From: Ciona intestinalis
Taxonomy: Eukaryota; Chordata; Ascidiacea; Phlebobranchia; Cionidae
NCBI RefSeq assembly: GCF_000224145.3
Contig: NW_004190338.2
Location: 1 to 64,000 of the forward strand
Length of the DNA stretch: 64,000 nt
Reading direction: 5' to 3'
A program made the translations under genes and the position numbers. The notes below the pieces were generated by a model. It was not told the origin of the DNA. It saw only the letters and a program-made list of their open reading frames with translations, and did no database searches. Shown here piece after piece: positions 24,301-34,760 of the stretch; the first letter of the stretch is position 1, and every line of letters starts with the position of its first letter.

Positions 24301-25994
24301 CTCAATCTACTATGAGGATACAAAATCTTCAGCCAGAAACAGAGTACATGGTTTGGGGTAAGTGTTTGTTAGGCTACTAGCCAGAGTTGTTTACTTTGGA
24401 AATACAAAATAAACGATTTTTTCTTTATAGTGTCCGGAGTCAGTGAAATCGGCTGGACAACCGTTAAAACCGAAGTCGTATTTACAACAGCCGGACTGAG
24501 TGCACCAGAAGACGTTTTCGTCGTGCAAAACCAAAACAACAGGTAAGGAGTGTATATATAATACGCTTTTTTTGCGCAGGTATGGTCCTACACTGATAAG
24601 CGGCTTGGGACATGAGTTGACACCCCATGAATAACACGTCACAGATTTTCATTATTCTTTTGTTACAGTCTAACTGTCCAGTGGGCGTCTAACTCTGAAG
24701 GTATATTACATAACCTACAACTCCTGAACACGACATCACAGGTGGTATTGCGACAAGTAACGACCGATGCCGGGACAAACCAATACACGTTTTATGGCCT
24801 ACAAAAATTCCATTCTTACACGGTCAAAATAAGGTATACCTCGAATATTAACTTGCAGACGGCCGGAAAAAAAACATTTATTTCAACAGGGCTGCCGTAG
24901 AGAGTTCTAATGGTACAATGTTGAGTAGTCCTGTTGAAGTGTCTGCCACAGTACTCTGCACCCTCCGTCCCGTAGATATCATTTTCCTCTTCGATATCTC
25001 TAGCAACGGCCAAAACGGGAAGTTGGAAAAGGCAAAAGAGTTGGCAGTCAATGTTATTCGAGCTCTGTCGCCTCCCAGTCAAAGGGAGCAAACCACAAGA
25101 GTATCTGCAATCAAATACACTCGATGGACTCGATTCGTTTTTCCATTTGACAGGTATATTTATATAATAGGGGCGGGGGAGTAGATGGGATACCTTTAGC
25201 ACATATTGTTCTAATTATATCCTGATGATGTTTAAAACAATTAACAACGGTATATGGGAGTTGTGTAAATACGATTTTATTATTTTTTAACGTGCTTTGT
25301 TTACTATCAAATAAGGCGACAAAAAGAAAAGTTCTTCTTTCTTCCCCCACCCTACCATATGTAATGTTACCATATGTAATCTTAAGTAGGCATGCCAGAA
25401 AGTCTGATCGAGACCAGAGCCGACCCATTACCCCTAAAGCTAATGATATACTCGAACTTTTTTATTGCACAGATATAACAACACAGAAGATGCTGTAACA
25501 AAACTTCTAGAGTTGCAATCGTCCAACAACCCTGTACTTAACACAGGACACATGTTGAAAGTTGTACACCGAGAACTCTATGGTCGAACGACTAGGATCG
25601 GATACCGACCGAGAGAAAATGCTCTAAGCGTTATTGTGCATTTCGCTGGACGTAAGTTATATGCTCCGCTTCGTTTCGTGTTTGTTGACCTAAATCTCAG
25701 TTCCCCCGACGTGTTACGCTAAAAGATCTCACCCACGTGGAGTAGAATAAAACTTACATGAAACTTGTTTATACTGCAGGAAGATCCATGGGACCCGTAA
25801 CCAGACCAGCTTCATGGCTAAAACAGTCAGCAAACGGCGTTATAGCCATTGGAGTGGAAGGACATTCATACCCGCCCGAACTAAACGAGATAGCTACCAG
25901 TGAGGATTCGAAGCTGACATCTCCTAGCTACAACGCCTTGCCAAGCCTGCTTACAAGCGTTTTACGTGCAATCTGCAAATTCCAAACCATGTAG
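18321..25994 (+). CDS. Secreted FN3-TIL-thyroglobulin1-VWA mosaic protein (copy 1)
   Basis: Fifteen exons: 18321-18378, 19694-19807, 20031-20154, 20435-20601, 21216-21410, 21855-21961, 22448-22672, 22731-23206, 23265-23476, 24148-24357, 24431-24542, 24669-24833, 24890-25153, 25473-25651, 25780-25994. Phases agree throughout, giving 940 aa. Modules: signal peptide 1-29 split by intron 1; Thr-rich stretch to 58; FN3 59-154; TIL Cys-rich module 157-218 (CRPGCACP core); two FN3 about 220-400; mucin-like Pro/Thr-rich linker about 400-488; thyroglobulin type 1 about 489-559 (QCDIHGAF, CWCV); two FN3 560-735; VWA about 750-935. TIL and thyroglobulin-1 modules are often protease inhibitors, and FN3/VWA are adhesive, so an extracellular matrix or coat protein is inferred. 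The VWA metal site is degenerate: DISSN instead of DxSxS, and FAG where TDG is usual. The gene at 26587-33859 is its tandem paralogue. Confidence 0.9.
20221..20265 (+). repeat. Small SINE-like fragment
   Basis: GTAACATACGAAACC followed by GGGCACGATGTGTTTAATA resembles the middle of the SINE (GTAACATACATGG, GGCACGAGGTGTTAAAC). It is in intron 3 of the copy 1 gene. Confidence 0.35.
20621..20815 (-). mobile_element. Short TIR element, type 2
   Basis: It starts GGTTGGGGTAAGATGGTTCA 20 bp after the exon 4 donor of the copy 1 gene; the right end is worn. Confidence 0.6.
20909..21105 (-). mobile_element. Short TIR element (MITE), type 1
   Basis: Ends TAGTAGAGTGGGGGAAGATG and CCCATCTTCCCACACCCTAC. 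In the same intron as the previous type 2 copy. Confidence 0.8.
21528..21710 (-). mobile_element. Short TIR element, type 2
   Basis: Diverged: ATTGGGGTAGGATGTTCAAC at the left and GGTATCAACTTACCCCAC at the right. Confidence 0.55.
22195..22310 (+). repeat. Small SINE-like fragment
   Basis: GTGGTAACTTGTAAGTGAGC then ACGAGGTGTTTGAAAC parallels the SINE body. In intron 6 of the copy 1 gene. Confidence 0.35.
23920..24105 (-). mobile_element. Short TIR element, type 2
   Basis: Preceded by a (TA)n run; it begins TTAGGTTGGGGTAAATGGTC. It ends less than 50 bp before the exon 10 acceptor. Confidence 0.55.
25167..25359 (+). mobile_element. Short TIR element (MITE), type 1
   Basis: It begins 14 bp after the exon 13 donor of the copy 1 gene (TAATAGGGGCGGGGGAGTAG) and ends TTCTTCCCCCACCCTACCAT. 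Confidence 0.75.
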
Positions 25995-26586
25995 ACTGTA
26001 CATGCTGGCTTAAACACTATACAGTTAAAATATCTGTGGCCGCAACAATGACCATCGAAAAGACACCAAAGCCTAATCAAGACTTTTAAACGAAAACGTA
26101 GTAGGGTGGGGCAAGACGAGACACCTTTACATTCTTTATTTGTTTTTGCATACTACCAAATAGGAAGAAAAAATATAATGAAAGTGTGTCCCATCTCCCC
26201 CCACCCTAAAACACAACTTATATTTTGCGCTTTTGCTGCGAAACATTCTGTAAAAACACTAATACTTTATAGTTACAGCTGTACCAAACTTACCGAAACG
26301 TTCTAACATTCTAATGACCATTTATTCTCAGTTTTATGATTTTAAGTTATATTAATAATTTTCCGTATACTTGTTATTGCCGGTTGTTTTTTGTTTGATT
26401 TAACATGTGTTCCATACTGTGTTTAAAGCTTATAATTGCTTTATTAACAATATCTTTTCTGTGCCTTATAGCTTCACTTTTCCATGCAGGTGTAAGTGAT
26501 TAGGCGAAAAATAATTTAACCTGTACATAAAACTTGGGAGACTTTTAAAAAAAGAAACACACAAGCGAAAAACCACAACCCCCAAA
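25995..26586. other. Short spacer between tandem paralogues
   Basis: 593 bp from stop to next ATG. It holds one deleted TIR element and the promoter of the second gene, with no gene of its own. It is too long for a typical Ciona operon spacer. Confidence 0.5.
26098..26209 (+). mobile_element. Short TIR element, internally deleted
   Basis: 112 bp derivative with both ends (GTAGTAGGGTGGGGCAAGAC / CCATCTCCCCCCACCCTA), between the two FN3/VWA genes. Confidence 0.75.
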
Positions 26587-29500
26587 ATGAGATCTGCCTT
26601 GTTTTGGGCCAAAGCTCTGTTGCTACTACAACTTGGTGAGTACGTTTAGCAATTCCTATTATTTTACATTACCGTGTTGACAATAGGGTTTGTAAACGCG
26701 CGTAAACAGTAATATTTTGGCAAGTAGGCCTACTGTAATGTTCTTGCGATATTCTCACTTTACGACTATTTATATTATTTTTGTTATATTTTTTAAATAC
26801 AAAATATCGCCTTTGTTATTGCATTTGCAATCGTCGAAGCAAAGAATTATTCCAACTTTATATAGCTAAAAACGTTGTACTGTAGTTCTTAATCCTTAAA
26901 TGCTATGCGTTGCAGGGTTTCTTCAAACGATAGCACAGTCTACCCGCGGCATACAAGAGTGTAAGTAAATTGTAAAGCTGACTTTTGGTTGATTATTTTA
27001 TACCAGTTTCTTTGCAGCTCGGTTTCTTCGGCCGCCCACAAAACCCTATTTAAATCGTCAGGCTGGTCTTCTCAAAGGTGGGGAGACCTTTTACCCCATT
27101 GTATGGACTCCTCCACCTAACAGTCATAACTTTACCGTTCGTTTATATTTGTAAGTACACACACAACAATTTAATTTCATATAATGTGTTATGTGCTGAA
27201 GTTGTACCGTTTTTAACCCTACCACATAACCGTTTTCCCCAAAAGAGCGTTGTAAGTTGTTAAAAACGCGATTATAAAACAGGGGATATGATTTGCTAGC
27301 GGAATGAATGAATGAATGAATGAATGAATGAATGAATGAATGAATGAATGAATGAATGAATGAATGAATGAATGAATGAATGAATGAATGAATCAATGAA
27401 TGAATCAATGAATGAATGAATCAATGAATGAATGAATGAATCAATGAATGAATGAACGAACGAACGAACGAACGAACGAACGAACGAACGAACGAACGAA
27501 CGAACGAACGAACGAACGAACGAACGAACGAACGAACGAACGAACGAACGAACGAACGAACGAACGAACGAACGAACGAATGAATGAATGAATGAATGAA
27601 TGAATGAATGAATGAATGAATGAATCAATGAATGAATCAATAAATGAATGAATCAATGAATGAATGAATGAATCAATGAATGAATGAACGAACGAACGAA
27701 CGAACGAACGAACGAACGAACGAACGAACGAACGAACGAACGAACGAACGAACGAACGAACGAACGAACGAACGAACGAACGAACGAACGAATAAATGAA
27801 TGAATAAATGAATGAATGAATGAATAAATGAATGAATGAATGAATGAATGAATATAACTTACTTTATCTTCGCGTGGTATCCAAGGCACAGATGAGGTAG
27901 CTCGCAATTTGTTTGTTTATTTTCAATTTAATTTTTGCAGGAATGAAACCAACGTACTATTGCGTACGATCCATAACAAATATTTCCCACTCCACAACTT
28001 TACCAACCTCGTAGTGGGAGAACATTACAGAACTACTGTCAGTACAATTGGAAGAGACCAATCTGGACACTTGTATGAAAGCGCGGAAAGTCCGAGCTAT
28101 ATTTTCTACATGAGTGAGTATGTGTTTTCGCACGTCGGGTTTTGATTAAATAAGCAAACGAACAAGTGAGTGAATCATCATGTGCAGTACCATGTAACAA
28201 AATTTCGTCAAATTAGATAAACAATCTTTCAAGCAAAATCGTGCCCATTTTTTAACCCGTGTTAATCCTTAGAGGAGGCATGTGGGAACGGAAGTGTTTG
28301 GAATCGATGCATTGCTCACTGTACTGCAACATGCGAGAACCCAACTCCTGTTTGCGACAGAAGTTGCACACCTGGTTGCGTCTGCCTCCCTCCTGCTGGT
28401 ATACTGAATCATGGGATATGCATTCCACAAGTCATATGCCCAACACCGTTAGGTAATAAAGTAAATATCGATATTCTTAATTCCGTGAATTTATGTATCA
28501 TAGTTATAGGGCAATCATGGCCTACTCAATACATTGAATCAATGTAGGTAATTTGCCAACTCGGGCTGAAGTCCCCAGGTTCCTTGGCATCCCTTCCCCA
28601 TTGGACCTCGCCCTAAATCAATTATAAATTGCAGGGTGGGGAAGATGGGACACCTTTGGTACATAATATCCAAACATCCTGACCGTGTTTTAAACAATTA
28701 ACAAGAGTCTATGAAAGTCGTTTTATAATTCTTTAAATTTTCTTTACTTGTACTATCAAATGAAAAGAGAAAATAGGATGAAAAAGTGTCCCATCTTTCC
28801 CCACACCACTATATAGCATGTTATACGCCTTAAAAACAATCACTCTTACTGCAGCCATATTTCGTCCAAAGAACATCAATGTAAGTCCTGCGCCAGATAA
28901 CACCGACTCCGTATGGATTAATTGGGATCCAGTACCGAATGCATCCAGCTACCTTGTTTTGGTAAGTATAAAATACTTTATTTTCTGCCCTGATTGTGAA
29001 AAAAAAATTTTAAAAATGAATAGATAAATGAATAATAATTCAGTGTGTGTCTGACCCTTTTAGTCCTCGGGCAATTACTGAAGTTGAATGAACAAATGAA
29101 TGAATNNNNNNNNNNNNNNNNNNNNNNNNNNNNNNNNNNNNNNNNNNNNNNNNNNNNNNNNNNNNNNNNNNNNNNNNNNNNNNNNNNNNNNNNNNNNNNN
29201 NNNNNNNGACCACTGGGTTGGAGCAATTGTCGTTAAGTATCTTGCCAAGGACACATACGACCACAATGGTAGCAGCGTCAGGCCTTGAACCCATTACCTC
29301 CGGGTGACAGGCAGGCGCGCTAACTACTATGCCACGGCGCCGGACAAGTTATACAACGGGTGCTTATTTTGTTCCCAGAAGTTGTACAACCAAATAGTGA
29401 CCACTGGGTTCCAAATAGTAAGCAATCATTTGGTTATAATATCACACGAGTTCTTTTCTGACTTCATGTGTTTCAACCGAACGACTTTTCACGCAGGTGA

Positions 29501-32500
29501 AACTGAACTCCAACCGCAGCATAGAGGTTACGCGAACTAGTGTCCCAACACCGTTTGCAGTCATAGATAACTTGGTACCTGGTACAGAATACCTCTTCAA
29601 AGTAGAAGCCACTGTTAACATAATTCAAGATGGACCGATAGGCCGAAGCTCAATGCTACCTCCTCGAAATATAACAATATTCCAATTAGGTGAAACTTCG
29701 CTTACTGTGTCATGGAGTCATGTTCCAGGCGCCAAGGTTTGTGCATGAACCAGTATATGTAATGTACATAATTATACAACGTCTCGCTCACATGTTTTTG
29801 CTTTGTAAATTTGGATAGCCTAGTGTGCAGCAAAAATCCTGCCTTGGTACATATATACTTATTTGCTGATTCCATTCATTTAAACATCTTTTTCACAGAG
29901 ATACGGTCTCAAAATATACGCAGAAAGCACTCGGGGTGCCTTGTTGTACTCCAACGAAAGAGTCCCAGTTACCACGGCGGATATAACTGGTCTATTACCG
30001 GGAATGGTGTATTATGTAACGATACAAGCCTCGAGAAATGCAGACGAAGCACTAGGGCCACCCAATGGTGTAGGTGCTTTGACACGGGGCGTACGTAATC
30101 CAAACGAACTCGTAGATGGCCCCACCGCTGTATTCTCCTTGCTGACATTGTAAGATTATTGTAAGATTATTCGAAATCTATAGTTCCCTATTTTCTCGGC
30201 TAAGGTAAATAAAGAGAAGTATACAATATTTTTTACGACTTTAAAGGATCGTTAAATTATTTAAATGATTAATACCCAAAGAATATTGTGTGCTGATTGT
30301 ATCGATCTTACCCCACAATAAATAACGTTGAATTCAATTCACACAGATGTCAACAGCGACGACAGAGCGTCACTTTGTATAACCAAGGTGTGGAACCATC
30401 TCTTCGACGAGCTGTACCCAACTGCCAAACAGACGGGACGTTTCAGCCACGATATTGTGGAGCTAACCGCACGCTTTGCTATTGCGTCGAGCCTGAAACA
30501 GGAATGAGGCGACCTGGAACTGAACATGGAAGTGCGGTTCGGAATAATTTTCCTCTGAATTGTCAACAATGTAAGTGCTGTGTGCAGATATTTGTATATA
30601 TATTTTAAAGTCTAAACCATAGCTCACATTTATAACAAATGAGATTTAATTGGGACGTGGTGTTATACGTAATGCTGCCTATACAATCTGGCACTGTATT
30701 TTTAAAATGCCATTTATTTTATCAGTTGGAACATATAATGACACTCCCAGAAATTTAACGGTTACTGCTGTAACAAGTACTCGCGCAACTCTAACTTGGA
30801 TACGAGCAGTGCGTGCATTCGGGTACATACTTATCATCAGTGCTGCAAACCAAATGGACATGGTGCATCATATGCAAATCGCATCCATTTCACTTACCAA
30901 CCTCAACCCGGGAACCGAATACCAAGTTTCAGGTATAAGTTTGATATTTTTTTATTTGGGTAGAATAAAAAACGATACCACACTAATACAGAGACGTATA
31001 TGTTATTTGCCGAAACCATAAAAAGTGAACGACACGCCACAAAAATCTCTTAAAACATACTACATAGAAAAACTATAGCTCATCCTTGTTATTAATGTAG
31101 ATTATTCGTACAATTCTATAGAATTAACAACACTTAACTTTCACGTTCTACCACTAATACTAAATAGTTGGGTGGGGAAGATGGGACACCTTTTCATTCT
31201 ATTTCCTCGTCCATTTTAAAAACATTCAAAGAATTGTAAAACCGTAACCTTACGACTCCCGTTAATTGTTTAAAACACGACCAGGAAATTTGGATATTAT
31301 GTGCTAAGGTGTCCCCTCTTCTCCCACCCTACTATATTTGAGTTTCTAAAGCAATTGTTATAGCTTGTATAATTATTTTAATTTCTAGTAAGATCGGTGG
31401 GTGATGGTGGAGTCACCAGTGCAGCAGCTACTACTACTTTCCATTCGCTATATGTAGACCCTCCAAAGAATTTGTATATAACTAAGTCCGGCGCGAGCAG
31501 GTAAGAAAGATTTTAACACACTAACAGTTATACTTTAAACGATTAGCAAAGTTTTTCGAGCAACTATCGTGTGTCTAAGCTATACATGTATATTTACTGT
31601 AGGCCTATATCAGCAAAACTGGTATGGGTTTTTATATTCCGCTTAAGTGCCCGTGCAAAATAATTTGTTTCTCGTACGTACAGTTTGACTGCAAGTTGGG
31701 ACGTTGGTGCTTCAGCAATTTCTTTTAATGTTGAATTGGTAAGCCAAAGTGGATCGGTCATCAGAATGTTAAACGAGATCGTCCAAAATACAGTGAGTTT
31801 CAACAGCTTGAGTACTGGGCAGATGTACTCTGTTCGTGTCAGGTAATTACAAAGCTGAATAGTTAATACCCGTATAACACTAAACCTAGCATTTAAATTA
31901 TGTGACATGCATGTCTATACAAGACTATGCTTTAAAATGTATTATTCCGAAGAATTAAAAGACAGTCTGATAAACAGTTTCTAAAGACCCCAAGCGCATA
32001 TATGCTCAAGCCACGTTGGCTCTTGCTAGTGAACAGTTTGTACTTCATATTAACTTCAACCAAATTCCCAACTTATAATCTCCAATCACAGGGCTGTGTC
32101 AAGAATAATACAAAACGGTGTTGAGGCAACGCATACATCTGAGGCCGTCCAAATGTCTACAATCCTCTTGTGCTCCTTGCAACCAATTGATGTTATTTTC
32201 ATCTACGAAGTTTCAAATCACCTTACTGCGGAGGAACTGAAGATGGTACAACAAGTGTTCTCAGACATTCTGATTGGTCTTCCTCCAGTTAGTATACCTG
32301 ATGGTACAAGAGTAGCAGCCGTGAAATATCTTCCATGGGTTCGAACCATCTTTTCATATAACAGGTTTGTACGTTTTGTCTCTCACGTAAAATCATCCAC
32401 TCCCTAAAAAATGTTCATCTAAAAGTTACATACGCGGGAACTCAAACGGGCACGAGATGTATGAAACGGAACATTTAATTACACAGACTATTGGCCCATG

Positions 32501-33859
32501 CGAGGTTAAAAAAGGATAAATTTATTTATTAAAATTGAATACATTTTTTTGTTTTTTAGATTCAATAGTACGGCTGGAGCAGTAAACGCAATTAAATACA
32601 CAAAGTGGTTTGGTGCTTTACCGAACACAGCGCACATGCTCCGATACGTCCATGCAAAATATTTTAGCAGTACAGCCGGATCAGAATTTGCCAAACGACC
32701 AAACGCCCTGTCAACAGTTATCGTATTTAGTGGGGGTAAGTAAACCGCAACAATTCAATAAATGTATTTCTTATTTATCCTCGCTAGGCCAGAAACTTGG
32801 CTGCCTAAAAACCGTGTGCTCTGTAATTGCCAAAAGTGCATAATGGCTTCATACATGACTTAATAGCAAGTAACTTGTCAATAAGTGATTCAAATTGCAT
32901 ATTATATATTGTATAGTATAGAGTGGGAGAAGATAGAACACGTTTTCCTTCTATTTTCTTGTCTCATTTGGTAGTAAACAAAAAACATTCTAAGAATTAT
33001 AAAACCGTATATCCCAACAAATTCTCATAGACCGTTGTTAACTGATTAAAACACGATAAGGATGTTCGAATATTTTGTGCTAAAGGTGTCCCGTCTTCCC
33101 CCACACTATTATATTACTAATATATTGATCATATTTTGCAAAAATGTACCCATAGTTTATGAAACGTGTGCTCAACGTGCTGTTAATAATCTGTGCCAAG
33201 AGCCATAACCAAACGAAATTAATACCATAGTAAATTGGGGTAAAATGATCCATGTTTTAACTCTACGTTGTCGTTTTATTTTGCAAACAATATTTACAGA
33301 GTTTTAAAACCACCTTTCCACATGACTATAAAACGGCTTTATTGTTAAAACACAATTCGTAAATTTGAAATACTGTATTATATGCTAACGGCATCCGCAT
33401 CTTACCACACAGTACTATATTTGATATAGTAGGGTAGGGGAAGATGGGACACCTTTAGCACATGATATTTAAATATCCTGATCGTGTTTTAAACAATTAA
33501 CAACGGTCTATGGAAGTTGTGAAGGGACAGTTGTATAATTCTTTAAATTATCTTTGTTTACTACCAACTGCGACAAGAAAATAGAATGCAGAGATGTCCC
33601 ATCTTCCCCCACACTACTATAAAGTAAATGTGTTTTTTTCGTTACAGGACGTTCCAGTACAAGTATTACAACTAGTGCAAGGAATTTACGCCAGGCAACG
33701 AACGTAATATCGGTTGGTGTAAATGGTCGTTCAGATGACAGAGAACTCACCCTAATGGCATCGAGACCGTCGCTGAAAATGGTTGCACCAAGTTACGACA
33801 CCCTGTCTTCGTTGAAAGAACGTATCCTTGAAGCGATCTGTGGCCTACTGGCGCCCTAA
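26587..33859 (+). CDS. Secreted FN3-TIL-thyroglobulin1-VWA mosaic protein (copy 2)
   Basis: Fifteen exons: 26587-26635, 26916-26960, 27018-27150, 27941-28113, 28273-28452, 28855-28961, 29497-29736, 29899-30149, 30347-30570, 30726-30932, 31389-31500, 31684-31842, 32092-32364, 32560-32735, 33648-33859; 846 aa. Every intron phase equals that of copy 1, and exons 6 (107 bp) and 11 (112 bp) are the same length in both. Order: signal peptide; FN3 about 32-133; TIL 134-193 (CTPGCVCLP); two FN3; thyroglobulin-1 393-467 with clear NCQTDGTFQP and CYCV cores; two FN3; VWA about 650-840. Exon 8 lacks the long Pro/Thr-rich linker of copy 1. The VWA metal site is further decayed: EVSNH at the DxSxS position, NTAHML for the usual TG, and SGG for TDG. 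The tandem position and shared structure show gene duplication. An assembly gap lies in intron 6. Confidence 0.9.
27190..27292 (-). mobile_element. Fragment of type 2 TIR element
   Basis: Internal part only (TTTTAACCCTACCACATAAC, then GTTGTAAGTTGTTAAAAACG), in intron 3 of the copy 2 gene next to the tetranucleotide array. Confidence 0.4.
27302..27852. repeat. (TGAA)n/(CGAA)n tetranucleotide array
   Basis: About 550 bp with ordered blocks: TGAA, CGAA, TGAA, CGAA, TGAA, with scattered TCAA and TAAA units at block edges. It lies in intron 3 of the copy 2 gene. The long open frames it creates (Ile-His-Ser-Phe and Val-Arg-Ser-Phe repeats on the - strand) are artefacts. Confidence 0.95.
27853..27895 (-). 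repeat. SINE remnant at the end of the tetranucleotide array
   Basis: ATAACTTACTTTATCTTCGCGTGG directly follows the last GAATGAAT units, exactly the junction seen where a SINE tail meets its body (compare 35982 onward, read on the same strand). The rest of the SINE is gone or altered. Confidence 0.6.
28631..28814 (+). mobile_element. Short TIR element (MITE), type 1
   Basis: Ends GCAGGGTGGGGAAGATGGGA and CCCATCTTTCCCCACACCAC; it stops 40 bp before the exon 6 acceptor of the copy 2 gene. Confidence 0.8.
29082..29343 (-). repeat. tRNA-derived SINE with assembly gap
   Basis: The head (GACCACTGGGTTGGAGCAAT to GCCACGGCGCCGG) and the GAATGAAT tail are visible on either side of a run of N at 29106-29207. 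In intron 6 of the copy 2 gene. Confidence 0.85.
29106..29207. other. Assembly gap
   Basis: Run of N within the SINE; the true length is unknown. Confidence 0.99.
30171..30320 (-). mobile_element. Diverged type 2 TIR element
   Basis: Partial: CTATTTTCTCGGC near the left and GATCTTACCCCACA at the right, ending less than 30 bp before the exon 9 acceptor of the copy 2 gene. Confidence 0.45.
31164..31336 (-). mobile_element. Short TIR element (MITE), type 1
   Basis: Ends AGTTGGGTGGGGAAGATGGG and CTTCTCCCACCCTACTATA, in intron 10 of the copy 2 gene. Confidence 0.8.
32422..32507 (+). repeat. SINE fragment
   Basis: AGTTACATACGCGGGAACTC, GGGCACGAGATGTATGAAAC and GGCCCATGCGAGG follow the order of the SINE body, in intron 13 of the copy 2 gene. 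Confidence 0.5.
32923..33112 (-). mobile_element. Short TIR element (MITE), type 1
   Basis: First of three elements packed into intron 14 of the copy 2 gene; ends AGTATAGAGTGGGAGAAG and CGTCTTCCCCCACACTATTA. Confidence 0.75.
33227..33420 (-). mobile_element. Short TIR element, type 2
   Basis: TAGTAAATTGGGGTAAAATG at the left and CGCATCTTACCACACAGTAC at the right. Confidence 0.6.
33426..33620 (+). mobile_element. Short TIR element (MITE), type 1
   Basis: Close to the best copies; it ends 28 bp before the exon 15 acceptor, so it must lie near the branch-point region. Confidence 0.85.
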
Positions 33860-34043
33860 TAGATTCTAACTGGTTGAGCGTTTAAGTCAACGCCTACCGT
33901 GTTTTAGCAACACATGATAATAATTTTCATATACGAAAAGTGTTTAGCAATGCCGCTTTCAGTATTTTTTGTAATATACAATAATGTGCGTTATATGAGT
34001 GGTTTCTGGAAAGGCGGTAGAATGTGTTTGTAATAGGAATTTC

Positions 34044-34049
34044 AATAAA
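34044..34049 (+). promoter_or_regulatory. Polyadenylation signal AATAAA
   Basis: Hexamer 185 bp past the stop of the copy 2 gene. Confidence 0.5.
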
Positions 34050-34080
34050 ATATTCAAATGTTTGTTAGTGTCAGAAATTA

Positions 34081-34262
34081 CAGTAGGGTGGGGTAAGATG
34101 AGACATGTTTACATTTTTCTTTCTCGTCTCATTTAGTAGTAAACAAAGAATATATATTTATTTATTTAATCTTACTATTCCGACTTGTTAAATTTCCAAA
34201 ACTCGATCGGAACATTGGGATTTAGGCGCTAACAGTATTCCATTTAATTTTCACAATACTGT
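34081..34262 (-). mobile_element. Short TIR element, mixed type
   Basis: The left end is type 1-like (CAGTAGGGTGGGGTAAGATG); the right part reads GGCGCTAACAGTATTCCA as in type 2. Confidence 0.55.
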
Positions 34263-34405
34263 AAGTGTTAATAAATGTGCTTGTACATCGGCTGTTATGG
34301 CATGTATTTACTAACCAACTTCCAACACGGGTTGTCTTCATCAGGGTGAATGACACTCACACGGGTAATAAGCTTGTTTAATATTAAAGTAGAGATAAAT
34401 AAGTG

Positions 34406-34760
34406 TAGTAGGGTGGGAAAGATCGGACACTTTGTCAGACAAGAATTTTTTAAATTTTACGAACCCTCATTTAATGATAATAACAAAAAGAAATATTTTA
34501 AAGTATTCTACTAGGATAGGGGAAGATGGGACACTTTGTCAGACGAGCCTTTTTTAATTTGCTTTTTACGGACCCCATAATGATAATCACCAAAATAATG
34601 CTACGGAATTATTTAACAGAAATATCACGACTTTATAAAACGCGTCAAAGCTGATTACTGTTTTAAAATACGTATTAAAATATATGTAAATAGAAACAGT
34701 AGATTTTGAACAGGTAAAAAAATGCGAAATAGTAAGGTGCTAATTTTAAATGTCGCAAAG
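34406..34760 (+). mobile_element. Third TIR-element type, two heads in tandem
   Basis: Two direct copies of a head (GTAGGGTGGGAAAGATCGGA at 34406 and ATAGGGGAAGATGGGACAC at 34515), both followed by TTTGTCAGACAAG/GAG and a T-rich body. The 3' end is not clear. Confidence 0.45.

Noticed and set aside
27302-27852. CRISPR-like repeat array
   Set aside because: Unit is 4 bp without spacers, in an intron of an animal gene.
27296-27907. Long - strand ORFs of Ile-His-Ser-Phe and Val-Arg-Ser-Phe repeats
   Set aside because: Translation of a tetranucleotide array that has no stop in that frame; not a gene.
28978-29294. ORFs crossing the run of N
   Set aside because: They span an assembly gap inside a SINE and have no meaning.
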